Source of the DNA: Hedera helix
Lineage: Eukaryota > Streptophyta > Magnoliopsida > Apiales > Araliaceae
Length of the DNA stretch: 64,000 nt
Assembly (NCBI GenBank): GCA_947179155.2
Contig: OX359281.1
Span: 43,489,967-43,553,966, forward strand
Reading direction: 5' to 3'
Shown in pieces: positions 23,552 through 36,418 of the stretch. Made by a program: the position numbers and the translations under genes. Position 1 is the stretch's first letter, and every line of letters starts with the position of its first letter. Under the pieces are notes generated by a model. The model ran no database searches and was not told the DNA's origin. It saw only the letters and a list, made by a program, of their open reading frames with translations.

Positions 23552-26500
23552 TGTAAGACCCCGAATTTTATGAAATACAAAATTTAATTTTTCTTCATAT
23601 ATATTTTTTTGAAACAGTAAGTGGTTAAATCGATAAAGTTAAAAGTTAAGGATGTTATGTGCAAATTTTATTTTGTCGGACAATATTCGCTTTGTCGGGG
23701 AATATTCGTTTGGTCGGGGAATATTCGTGTCGTACGACGGCGCCGAAATAACAAATTATTTGTGGACCCCACAACGGAATATTTGTCGGATATAGAAAAC
23801 GACAGAAATAACATTTTTAAATAAAAATAGTCAACGGAACTGTTAAAATACCGGTGATAAAAGAATAGTAGCATACAGTAGTTTTTGGTATTTTCTGTAG
23901 CACATGGTACTCTACAGTAACACACGGTATTGCATAGTGTCTCATATTATTGGTCTGATAATTGACACCGTAACTGTTACGCATCATTTCATCGATAATT
24001 GTCACTGCATAATATTTTATATTATCAATTCAATAATTGTTGTTACACAGTATTTTGCATTATTGATTTAATAATTGTCATTACACTGTATTTTATATCA
24101 TTGAGTCAATGATTGTTGCTGCACTGTTTTTAAAATTATTGAACCTAATAATTGTCACAGTAACATATGCACAGTAATTCACATTATTGAATCAATAATT
24201 GTCATTACACAGTAACGTATGCTTTCTTTTACATTATTGTTATCTCTATTATGATGTTATTTAAACAGTTGTATTTCATTAATTTATTGACTTGATATCT
24301 AAGAGCTAACTATACTGTATTTATAACAATTAGTCATAATAATTGAATTGATAAAGTTATTTGTTTATAATATAAAGTTAGGTGATTATTAGGTGATATG
24401 AAATGAATGGTGTAGATTAAAGTGTGAATTATTGTTGAATAATTGAATTGATTTGTTTATAATATAAAGTTAGGTGATTATTAGGTGATATGAAATGAAT
24501 GGTGTAGATTAAAGTGTGAATTATTGTTGAATAATTAAATTGATTTGTTTATAATATAAAGTTAGGTGATTATTAGGTGATATGAAATGAATGGTGTAGA
24601 TTAAAGTGTGAATTATTGTTGAATAATTGAATTGATTTGTTTATAATATAAAGTTAGGTGATTATTAGGTGATATGAAATGAATGGTGTAGATTAAAGTG
24701 TGAATTATTGTTGAATAATTAAATTGATTTGTTTATAATATAAAGTTAGGTGATTATTAGGTGATATGAAATGAATGGTGTAGATTAAAGATAATATAAT
24801 ATTTGAAATGGATGGTGTAGATTAAAAGATGATCTTTAAATGAATGGTTTAGATTAAATGAATGATAAGATTTTTGGCTATAAATAGAAGCCTTAACTTA
24901 AGGATTTTTCATAAACTTCCTTACTTGTTCTTTCTTTCTCTCTCTAAATACTTTTTGTGTAAGTTCTCTCTAAGTGTTCTTAAGTCATTTCTAGTTTTGA
25001 AATCTTTTGCATTCTTCTTTGAATTCCCGAGTGGAATTTTCTTATGTACAGTAACTCTTTCGAAAAATCATAGTAAATTCATTATTTGTCAGAATTTAAT
25101 GAATTAAAAGCCCGTCTCTTCAGTTTTTCGTCCTCTACAACTTTGAAGAAGGAAGAAAAGTCATCTGAAGTCATCTTCATGCCTTAAAATACTAAAAACC
25201 GTAACCTATTCTGATTTTCGTCACTATTTTCAGTCTTAGTTTTTAAAATTCATAACTCATTCATATTAACTCCGAATTGAGTGATTCTTGAGTCTATGCC
25301 GTCTATCTTTCCGAGAGTAACATTATTTTAAAAGCATAAAGAGATTTTAAAAACTCTAGAAGACTCAAAAGTCAGATTCCTTACTGCTACAAACAAGGAA
25401 GGATTTGTTCGGCTATAAACTTGTTTCACAATATCAAGGTAAGGAATATCATTCTTTTCACACTCTTAAATTTATTACGGTAAGGAATATCATCTTCTTT
25501 CATATTCTATTGTTCAAACTTACTACGGTAAGGAATATCATTCTTTTCACACTCTTAAATTTATTACGGTAAGGAATGTCATTTTCTTTTCTTACTTGTA
25601 AGAAATATCATTTTCTTTCATACTCTTAACCTTATTATGGTAAGGGATGTCATTTTTTTTTCATACTCTCAAATTTACTACTCGTAAGGGATACCATCTT
25701 TTTCATCTTCCATTATTCAAACGTACTATGGTAAGGGATTATCATTATTTGATTCTCGATAATAATATTGTTTCTTCCTTACTTATAAGACGTGCCTTTT
25801 ATTTCCATGTATTAAATTGTGGGAATAACCTTACGGAGCGGATTGCCGCCTGTTGGTGAATAACCTTTCGTATTCATTTATTATTAATCTCTGAGAATAA
25901 CCTTACGGAGCGGATTGCCGCCTGTTTGGTGAATAACTCTTTGTACTCAAATTCTATTAAATTGTGGGAATAACCTTACGGAGCGGATTGCCGCCTGTTG
26001 GTGAATAACCTTTCGTATTCATTCATTATTAATCTCTGAGAATAACCTTACGGAGCGGATTGCCGCCTGTTTGGTGAATAACTCTTTGTACTCAAATTCT
26101 ATTAAATTGTGGGAATAACCTTACGGAGCGGATTGCCGCCTGTTGGTGAATAACCCTTTGTATTAATTTCCTTCACCTTTTGTTAATCAAACCTGCTACG
26201 GTAAGGGATATTATTTTCTTTCATACTCCTAAATCGAAATTTATTATGGAACTATTGCTTCTATAATTCCTGAAAATATTATATGTTCCATAATAGTTGA
26301 ACTTCATTATTTCAACTGAACCTTCCTATTTACGTGAACCTTTCTATTGAATTGTAACCGTTATTCTGAACTGTGGATCTTGAATTTCACTCCACATCAT
26401 GTTGACTATTTGGACATTATTTGAATCTGTACAAAGTAAACTTCCGATACTTATTGTTATCCTATTTCTTCTGTTCATCATTTATATCATTCTAATCATC

Positions 26501-27339
26501 CAAAAATCAAGCTGTTGTGAATATCTGTGGCCGGGGGCACAGATGTGATATATTTGTTGAACAAATGATAGGTTAAAGGCGATATAATAGGTTAAAGGCG
26601 ATACATCTGTTCGGTGTCTTTTATGGCACGTGGTGAATGTTCTCTTTGGCCCGTAGTGCAAAGATGAACTGTTGTTTGGTATGATTATGACCAAAGGCTG
26701 AATCTGGTATAATCATGACCGTTGGTGTTATATTGAATGTCTTTGGCCCGTAGTGCAAAGATGAACTGTTGATCTGCATGATTATGATCAGGAACTGTGA
26801 ATTTGTATTATCTTGACTAATGATATTTCAGATGATAAAAGTTGATGATGTTTTTCCTAAAAAGAGAACCGAGTGGACATTATAGTCTGCATTATTCTTC
26901 TAATAGATTACTCATTCCGCTGTTATTATTGATCTGAACGTTGTTTAAGAATTTAACTGCAGTTTTTGATATAAACCTTGTAGTCTATTGTATTCTATCA
27001 AGAACTCAATTGTTGAAGACTAATGATAATTTATTCATCATTATCTTAGTCATGATATTCTTTACTGGGCTATTTGAGCTCACCCTTTCTTTTGTTCCAT
27101 TGTTTTTCAACAGGAGATGAAAACATAACAGGGTCTAGCCGGGGAATGGAGTGAGGGTCCGAGGAATAGTTATCATAGTCTTCACGTTTTGTAAAATAGT
27201 GTGGCAATAATAGTGAAGACTTAGTTGTGTATTAGTATACACTGTATTGTTGTACGTTGTGCTTTGTTGTAATAATTTTGTTGTAGTATTTTGACGACTC
27301 AAGTTTAGGCTGTGTGGGCCCAGATTTGGGGGCGTCACA
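23552..27339 (+). repeat. 3' LTR of the nested element
   Basis: Same length (3788 bp) and repeat layout as the 5' LTR, at a constant offset of 4244 bp. Four substitutions were seen, each an A here where the 5' LTR has C or G. Confidence 0.95.
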
Positions 27340-27834
27340 TTAACTGTTAAAATACCGGTGATAAAAGAATAGTAGCATACGGTAATTTATGGTATTTTCT
27401 GTAGCACACGGTACTCTACAGTAGCACACGGTATTGCACAGTGTCTCATATTATTGGTCTGATAATTGACACCGTAATTGTTACGCATCATTTCATCAAT
27501 AATTGTCACTGCATAATATTTTATATTATCAATTCAATTATTGTTGCTACACAGTATTTTGCATTATTGATTCAATAATTGTCATTACACTGTATTTCAT
27601 ATCATCGAGTCAATAATTGTTGGTGCACTGTAGTTTAAAATTATTGAATCTAATAATTGTCACAGTAGCAAATACACTATAATTTATATTATTAAATTAA
27701 TAAAAATATGTAACGTGTTTCTTACATTATTGTGGTAACATTATTTTATATGTTGGACTCACAGGAAGAATAAATAAATAAATAAATAAATAAATAAAAA
27801 AATAAAATAATTAATTTTACTATTTGAAATAGTA

Positions 27835-27903
27835 ACGTGAATAGTGACGTGAATAGTACGTGAATAGTAAGAAACATGTGGGACCCATTGTGGGGCCCAC
27901 ATG
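27835..27903 (+). promoter_or_regulatory. ACGTG repeats and hairpin in the outer solo LTR
   Basis: ACGTGAATAGT occurs three times in close succession (about 27835-27869), followed by an inverted repeat CATGTGGGACCC / GGGGCCCACATG (27875-27903, 5-nt loop). A TATA box follows at 28011-28018. ACGT cores are known plant bZIP sites; function here is inferred from position only. Confidence 0.5.
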
Positions 27904-28010
27904 AAATGTGAGAAATGTGAGAATTTGCTGAAGAGTTGGTGGAGGCTGCGCAGCAGCCTCTGCTGAATTTTTTTCTGTTCACCTACCACGCATAGTAACT
28001 TATTTTCTCC

Positions 28011-28018
28011 TATAAATA
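28011..28018 (+). promoter_or_regulatory. TATA box of the outer solo LTR
   Basis: TATAAATA in the replaced central module of this LTR, with surroundings unrelated to the TATA region of the other two family members. Confidence 0.55.
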
Positions 28019-30568
28019 GCTTGTTCAGCTGAATAGAAAAATCACACCTAAAACATAAAATTTTTCTATAAGAATTTTATGAGTTTTCTTTGAGAATAGT
28101 AAGGTTATTTTGAGAGTTTGAAAGCCAAAAGGAGTGCAGAAATTTTTCAAGTAAGTCTTTTATTAAAGAGTAGTAATTTCATAAATTCCTATTTTTCACG
28201 GTATTCACAAATCTTCCTTTAGAAGACTCTTCTTTAAGAAGATTCATTTTTAAAAGCTTTCTTTGGAAGATTTATTTTGGAATATTATTTTTAAAACTAT
28301 TTAAAAGTAGTTATATTATACTACAAAAATTATGTTAAATATATATAATTTTGATAATTCATATTATACGAGTTATCATACACTTTGAAATTTATATGTG
28401 GTAATTACTAATTTTATTATAAAAATATAGGTTGATCAACCTCATTTAAATCAATATCCAGTCACGTGTTAAAGTAAGGAATTTCATTTTCTTTCATACT
28501 CTTAAACTTACTACGGTAAGGAATACCATTCATTTCAAACTCTTAAATTTACTGTGGTAAGGAATATCATATTCTTTCATCTTCTATTATTTAAACTTAC
28601 TACGGTAAGGGGTATCACTCTTTTCATCATCATAAATGGATATTATTTTCTTTCTTATTTGAAGGGATTATCATTCTTTGATTCTCGAAAATAATATCGT
28701 TTCTTTCTTGTGCCATTTATTTCCATGTATTAAATTGTGGGAATAACCTTACGGTGCGGTTTACCGCCTGTTGGTGAATAACCTTTTGTATTCATTCTTT
28801 ATTAATCTTTGAGAATAACCTTACGGTGCGGATTATCGCCTGTTTGGTGAATAACTCTTCGTGTTCAAATTCTATTAAATTGTGGGAATAACCTTACGGT
28901 GCGGATTACGCCTGTTTGGTGAATAACTATTCGTATTCAAATTGATGGGAATAACCTTACGGTGCGGATTATCGCCTGTTGGTGAATAACCCTTTTTATT
29001 TGTCTCGTGTGGAAATAATTTGTCTACACGAATTATCACATGACACTTTTATTCCATATTCGTAAGTGATATCATTTTCCTTTATACTCATAAGGGATAC
29101 CATCTTTTTCATCTTCCATTATTCAAACTTACTATGGTAAGGGATATTAATTCCCTTCACCTTTTGTTAATCAAACCTGCTACGGTAAGGGATATTATTT
29201 TCTTTCATACACCTAAATCGAAACTTGTTATGGAACTATTGCTTCTATAATTCCTGAAAATATTATATGTTCCATAATAGTTGAATTTCATTATTTCAAC
29301 TGAACCTTCCTATTTTCTGAACATTTCTATTGAACTGTAATCGTTATTCTGAACTGTGGATCTTGAATATCATTTTTAAATTTCACTCCACATCATGTTG
29401 GCAATTTGGACATTATTTGAATCTGCACAAAGTAAACTTCCGATACTTATTGTTTATCCTGTTCTTCTGTTCATCATTTGTATCACTGTTATTTGTATTA
29501 ATCATCAAGAATCAAGCTGTTGTGAATATCTGTGGCCGGGGGCACAGATGTGATATAATTGTTGAACAGATGATAGGTTAAAGGCGATACATCTGTTCGG
29601 TGTCTTTTATGACACGTGGTGAATGTTCTCTTTGGCCCGTAGTGCAAAGATGAACTGTTGGTTGGTATGATTATGACCAAAGGCTGAATCTGGTATAATC
29701 ATGACCGTTGGTGTTATATTGAATGTCTTTGGCCCGTAGTGCAAAGATGAACTGTTGATCTGCATGATTATGACCAGGAACTGTGAAGTTGTATTATTTT
29801 GACTAATGGTATTTCAGATGATAAAAGTTGATGATATTTTTACTAAAAAGAGAAGCGAGTGGACATTATAGTCTGCATTATTCTTCTAATAGATTGCTCA
29901 TTCCGCTGCTATTATTGATCTGAACGTTGTTTAAGAATTTAACTGCAGTTTTTGATATAAACCTTGTAGTCTATTGTATTCTATCAAGAACTCAACTATT
30001 GAAGGCTAATGATAAATTATTCGTCATTATCTTAGTCATGATATTTCTTACTGGGCTATTTGAGCTCACCCTTTCTTTTCGTTCCATTGTTTTTCAACAG
30101 GATATGAGAACGTAACGGGGTCTAGCCGGGGAATGGAGTGAGAGTGCGGGGATAGCTATCATAGTCTTCACGTGTTATAAAATAGTGTGACAATAATAAT
30201 GAAGACTTAGTTGTGTTGTATTATCCACTGTATTGTTGTACGTTGTATTTCATTGTAATAATTTTGTTGTAGTCTTTTGACGACTCAAGTTTGGGCTGTG
30301 TGGGCCTAGATTTGGGGGCGTCACAATAAATATATAATTATATAAAATAAATATTTATTAAAAAAGTATATAAATTATATTATAATTTTAAATTGTTCGG
30401 TCGGTTTCGGTTTCTTGAGAAGCCAAACCAAACCGGCTGAACTAGTCTCGATTTTTTAGTTTTATAGTGTTCGATTTTTTCGATTTTATGTTTTTCAGTT
30501 TGAAATAGTAACTGTTTGATTCGGTCCGGTCGATTTTTCGATTTTGGTCGATTTTGTGTGCACCCCTA

Positions 30569-31939
30569 CCTGTTGGTGTGGTAGTAACAAATCGTCATGT
30601 CGCTTAGCTGCATCGAAGGAGGAGGAAATCTGTTAAAAAGAAGAAAAAAAATATCTGTTAAGAAGAAAAAAGAACCTGCAATGCAATGACTGCTTCTTCT
30701 GGTTGTTTCTTCTCTACTTCTTAACAAATTGTAATTTTCGCTGCTTCTTCTCTGCTTCTAATAAATATCTATAGGAAAATTATGATTTAGTACCCCCAAG
30801 GTTTCCATAGTTTTTCATTTAAGTCCCCAAATTTTCTTAAAATTTTAAAATACACCTCGAACTTTGAACTTTTTTTTACATATTAGCTCATGTACTTTTA
30901 TTAGTTTTCTGTTCAGTCTCTATAAAAAAATAAAAATAAAATATAACTTCTAATTGTGCTTTTAATTATGGTATTTCATATAGTTATGTTTTTGTTTTTA
31001 ATGTATATGAAATTTTATTACCAATATACTTGTGAAATAAATAAATAATATATAAATTGAACACTGTGAACGATTTGTCGGCATACGGATGTCATGACGG
31101 TCGTTTTATTGCTTAGGTGTTCTGATGCTCAGTTACTGCCATAACTCGTCGTGACGCCGTGACAACCATGATTAATTTATAAATTCTTTTACGTCGTCTA
31201 TTTGTACCGACATGTCTTTATAACATGTATAAAGACATTTTTATTTTAGAGTGTTTGACTGGCCATGGTGTAGAAATTGTTAAAAAATAAAAAGTAGGAC
31301 TCCAGCTATAGGTTGGTTGAGGAAAAGGAGGAAACCAATTAATGTTAGAATAATGAGATGAATTTGTAAATGGGACAGCTGCCGATGACAATTAAGCTCA
31401 CGTGTTATGTTCCCCTCCCACCTCCCACCTCCCACCTCGCATGCAAGAGTTTGATTGTAAGATACACTTAAAAGACCATCTCCTCTCATTTATTTACAAT
31501 AAAATAGTTTATTCATTACCTGTACATACATACTACACACTAATTTAGAGAAGAGATAGTGAGATAGATGGTCAGAGAATCATCAAATTAATAATATGGT
31601 CCAAATATAGATTACGATAGATTGTATTTGAGATTAATTATTTGAGTGCCCATGTTTTTAATTATTTATATCAATACCACTATCAGTATTTCATAATACC
31701 AATATATGTTCGGTAGATGACTTTCACTTTAGATCGATAGAGTCATTCTAATATCTTAATAGTCGGAGCATTGCCCATCTAAACAAAATTTGTTTCCACC
31801 GCTAGAAAAGGTTGTATGATGATGACAGACTCATTCATTGAAATGGCTATATTTAGTCAAGATAGACACTCTCCAGCTCATACTCTGAACCCCATATTCT
31901 CATTCTCATTCCTTTTTTTTTTTTTTATAAATAAAATAA

Positions 31940-31989
<50 letters not shown>

Positions 31990-32270
31990 AGTTGATGTAT
32001 ACCAAATGATGACTATATGATCAACCACATCTTACACCATTTATTATAAAATTTAATGATTACAATTTAAAAATACAACTCTGCTACAACAAAATAATGT
32101 TGTAGTAGACAAGTCTCTTACTGCTATCGCAAAACTGTAGTGTAGTAAGTACTCTCCTTCCACAATATTGTATTGTACTGAGGGAGTTACATTTTAAAAC
32201 TATGATAAATTAATGGTGTAAATCTGATGTTCTTAAATAAATCTGTAATCAACATTTACTATAGACCAAC
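30569..32270. other. Intergenic DNA upstream of the alpha-galactosidase gene
   Basis: No gene is seen. There is a CTTCTTCT-rich patch near 30690-30760, a CCACCTCCCACCTCCCACCT short repeat near 31417, and a (TA)n tract at 31943-31987. Confidence 0.5.
31943..31987. repeat. (TA)n microsatellite
   Basis: About 22 TA units, roughly 400 bp upstream of the alpha-galactosidase start. Confidence 0.95.
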
Positions 32271-32273
32271 TCT

Positions 32274-32281
32274 TATATATA
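32274..32281 (+). promoter_or_regulatory. Likely TATA box of the alpha-galactosidase gene
   Basis: TATATATA, 105 bp before the start codon, followed by CCCTCTATAAAG; the second TATA-like word near 32287 is an alternative. Confidence 0.5.
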
Positions 32282-32385
32282 CCCTCTATAAAGTCTCCAA
32301 GTCCTTCCTATATCTGGGCTCAAGTAAAGGGACCAGTATTCTTCAAGGTTTACCTGGAGATCGAGGGTGAAGCTGTCAGAATTAA

Positions 32386-35300
32386 ATGGGCTATAATATT
32401 TCATCTTTTGCTTCGCTTATAATATGCTGCTGCTTCTTGTTTTCAAGCAACGGGATTGAAGGTGCAGCTAGGGAGATGAAGGTGATGACATTAACAAATG
32501 AGATGGCTGCATCCGTTAATCTAAGAGAGCAGATCCGCAGGAACCTTTTGGCTAACGGACTCGGCCGATCGCCTCAAATGGGGTAACCATTTCTTTCCTT
32601 TTGGCAATTATATATAAATTCTCTCATTGTGGCAATTAATGTATAGGAGATTAATTCAATTTTTAAGCCGCGTTTAGTTCTTCAAATCCAATGATAAAAA
32701 TAAAAATGTACGTTGGATTAATAAGCTCATCAAAGATTTACATCTTCCTAGGTCCTAAGTCCCAACTTCTTTGAATCCAATGTGATCGCCATTGTTACTC
32801 ATTGAGGCGGTTGCTAATCACCATGTCAGTTTGATATTTATGTTGTCAGAATAAATAAATATATATTAAACATCACTTTTATACTTATTTTAACAATATT
32901 TTAAATTTTCAACGACACATAATGTTTTGACAGCGTAATTATTCACATGATATTTGTTGAACTTTATTTATTTTAAGCATTTAGTATTTTAGAGTAAAAG
33001 TGACGGCGTAAGTCAAAATAATAAGTTTCATTAAAAAAAAAAAATACAGCTGTCACTAAATTATATTTATTTTGATAATTGATAATATCAGAGAAATAAT
33101 TATGTTATTAGACAGAGTAATAAGTGTCGCTAGAAGTTGAAAGTATTATTAAAACAAACATAAAAATGTCGCTAAATACCTATACGCTCTTTTAGTATAA
33201 ATATTATTCTGACATTATGAATAATCTTATTTTTATTCTTATAATATCAACAATTTTATTTTCTAATTTATTTATTTAATTTTTTCTCTGTGAAATGGAC
33301 CATTGAATAGATCAACTAGTGATTCATAATCAGTCTCAAGTACTTATCACATGATATTAATTCAAGCAAAATGTTATACCAAACGATATAATATTATTCT
33401 GCAAACTTTAGATCCAAACATGCAATTTAGAGAGATATGGTGTATCTCCATTATTGGATCCACTTGAGATAATGTTACTGCATTACGCCACCTTTTTGTC
33501 GGTTGTAAACCCCACCTATAACCTGGATAGGGTCTCCGAGTGTCAAACAAATTGGTACAAATCTCGCGTGTATTAATTAATTAAATAAATTAAAAAAACA
33601 AAAAAAAAAACGAGAAGATCACATATATCTACGCTAAACCGACCTATAGATAGAAAAAAGATATAAAAAAAGAAGATAAAATATAAAAGAGAAAGATAAT
33701 TTGAAAGTGTGCAATTGACGAACGGAATAAGTATAAATGCATAATATTTAAATATTATATTTATCTTAATTATTAAATAATGAAATATGATATTAAAATA
33801 TGTGTAATACTTCACTTTTTAATGATTAAAATGAATGTAATATTTAATTTTGTAGTTAAATTTTGTATCCCTACACTTATCCGGCAAGTGAGGAGTACAC
33901 AGCCGAACAACCACAAGGGATCCATAATACTTTAAGGAAAATGATTTATTTTGTGATTTTATGTATTTTTTTAATATTAATTATGTATATAATTATTATT
34001 GACAACCCTTTTAATTAGATATTAATATAATATACTAGCTAACTTTATAATTTTATGCATAACGTACCTTACAAACGTAAATCAGTAAAAGCTTTATCAA
34101 GTTGAGAATTGTCATAATCATTATAGAAAAGAATTTTACAAGATTTTGTGCAAAATGGTCACTCGTTTTATTTGTGGTAATTAATCAGATGGAATAGCTG
34201 GAACCATTTTCAATGTAACATTGATGAGCAAATGATCCGGCAAACAGGTGATATTTTTTCTTCTTCTTATTTTTATTTTTATTTCTCTTTTGAATTCTAA
34301 CATTTGAAATTATGAACAAAAATTACTTGGACCAGGTTCAGTTTATTACGTATTTCACTTAAATTCTCCTAATATATATTTATTAACAAAATTATTATGA
34401 ACAAAAAAATATTATATCATTATAAATAATTAGTATCGTAGCAAACGTTTTAAAAATTAGCTAAAAATGTATTTTTTTTTTGTCGTTAAAAGTAATTTTT
34501 ATGTCGGTTCTTAAGAAAGAGATTGCCACTAAGATATCCAAGTAATCTCACCCCTCGAAAAGAATTAATAATAAAATAGAAATACAAGTTATTCAATATG
34601 GTTGATAATTGTTATTCTTTTATTTAATAATAACAGCGGATGCAATGGTATCAACGGGGCTAGCCGCAGCAGGGTATAAATATATAAATTTAGGTAAGAT
34701 AAGACACTACTTTTACATTTAATATATATATATATATATATTGGAGAGCTTATGATGCATACCACCCGCATGCAAATTTGTCACGTGACGCATGTGGGTT
34801 GGTCGGTCAACAAGTCAACATACTTTGCAGCATGCGTTATGTGACAAATCCGTATGCGGATGATATATATTTGAAACTCTTTCTATATATATAATAACAA
34901 TTAATCTCATCGTAATATTATTTTGTTTTCTTTCTTTTAATATTTCAGATGATTGTTGGGCAGAACTTAATAGAGATTCCCAGGTACTTCAATTATTTTG
35001 GCTTTTCCTTTTTCAGTCCGTACGTGGTATGCTTTTGTAATAATTTTTTATGCATTATTTTAAATCAAGGTGCCAGTATTTTGTATAATTAATTAAAGCC
35101 CTTAAGTTGGTTGAAATGAGCTGGTATTTAATGTTCTCAAGTAGCGTTCATATCAAGTCTAATTTCAATATTCTTGTTGAAGCTTAAGAAGTATTCATAT
35201 TCAAATCTAATTTTAATATTCAGGTTCAATAATTTAGGTTGCCAAAAAAATTAATTAACATGCATGATAATTACGAGCTTAGCTCGACCTTAATTCACGA

Positions 35301-35895
35301 GCTAATATTTTTTGAGATTAATCTCGAATCCAAACTCAAATCATATTTCATTAAGGTTTTTTATTCCCAATATGTTTATCTAAATTATTAATTTAATACA
35401 TAATTAAAACATACCAACATATTCATACTTAAGAAAAGTAATATTGACCGACCGAAAATTAAAGGTTGTTGTTAATGTCATAATAGTATTTATATTGTTG
35501 GACCAAATTTTCATTTAACGATATTTTTACATCAATTTAAACGACATTTTTTTACTTTTAGAGATATTTTTTGCTTTGAGACAATGAAATCATTTATTCA
35601 CGAACTTTATTAAATTGAACTCGACTTGTCATTTGCAATTTTTTGAAAATTTGATTTTGGCAGGGAAATATGGTGCCTAAACGCTCAACATTTCCTTCTG
35701 GAATTAAAGTACTTGCAGATTATGTTCATAGCAAAGGCTTGAAGATTGGAATTTACTCCGATGCTGGGTAATGTTAATTAGATGACTCTCTCACTAAAAA
35801 TATATATGCTTGTCTAAATAAAAAGATGTATTTTCGAAAAGGAAACAATTCTATAATTTTTTTAATATTTAATTCTTGTTATAACCATTCTATTG

Positions 35896-35960
<65 letters not shown>

Positions 35961-36382
35961 AACTTTGATTTATGATTCATTATGACAATATTTTTAATTA
36001 TTTCTCGTATGTTTTCCCTTTGCAGAGTTCAAACATGTAGTAATAAAATGCCTGGATCACTAGGACATGAAGAACAAGATGCAAAGACATTTGCTTCATG
36101 GGTAAGTTCAGCTTTTTTCTTAATTTATAAAATGACCATATGAATAAAGTATTTTCAAAGATTTATTGGACTTTTATAATGTTGATATATATATATATAT
36201 ACTTGATAACTTATGGTAATATTCTGGGGCTAAATTAAATCCATTATTCTTGACAGGGAATTGATTACTTGAAGTATGATAACTGCAACAACAAAAACAC
36301 AAGTGCTAAAGAAAGGTATTTGGTTTAAATAGTTAATATAGCTTACATATTATGTTCAAACTTGAAGGAAAAAAGAGTGGTG

Positions 36383-36418
<36 letters not shown>

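Larger units (their letters stand above)
19308..27339 (+). mobile_element. Complete non-autonomous Ty3-like LTR retrotransposon (8032 bp)
   Basis: Two 3788-bp LTRs (19308-23095 and 23552-27339) flank only 456 bp of internal DNA, and the insertion is flanked by a perfect 5-bp duplication TTAAC. By direct reading the LTRs differ at four positions (19569/23813, 19633/23877, 23044/27288, 23063/27307) with no indel. It has a primer-binding site matching initiator tRNA-Met, a polypurine tract, a TATA box in each LTR, and no gag, protease, RT, RNase H or integrase coding sequence. It must rely on proteins from a relative. The 3' internal end, GGGGACGAAATTTC plus purine tract, is typical of plant Ty3/gypsy (Tekay/Del-like) elements. 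The LTRs make up 94% of the element, which fits neither TRIMs (tiny LTRs) nor typical LARDs (long internal regions). Confidence 0.93.
19015..30325 (+). mobile_element. Solo LTR of the Ty3-like family (outer copy), interrupted by a nested element
   Basis: A family LTR made of 19015-19307 and 27345-30325 (about 3.27 kb), with perfect target duplication ATAAA at 19010-19014 and 30326-30330. The nested element entered after 19307 and duplicated TTAAC (19303-19307 and 27340-27344); sequence resumes in register with the 14075 copy (TGTTAAAATACCGGTGAT). The ends match the other family members. The centre, about 27740-28430, is unrelated to theirs and carries its own TATA box at 28011-28018, three ACGTGAATAGT words and a hairpin. 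Four copies of the 73-bp GGAATAACCTTACGG unit lie at about 28738-28995. Confidence 0.9.
18665..30568. mobile_element. hAT-like MITE split by nested LTR insertions
   Basis: The left end TAGGGGTGCACACGGTCGG and the right end ..GTGTGCACCCCTA are terminal inverted repeats, with GGTCGATTTT-rich subterminal words on both sides. Flanks CATATTGG and CCTGTTGG agree at 6 of 8 positions, consistent with an aged 8-bp hAT target duplication. Without the insertion at 19015-30325 the MITE is about 590 bp. It has no coding capacity. Confidence 0.7.

Noticed and set aside
31280..31489. Minus-strand 69-aa frame upstream of the alpha-galactosidase gene
   Set aside because: No family resemblance, low-complexity CCACCT repeat, and no supporting splice or promoter context.
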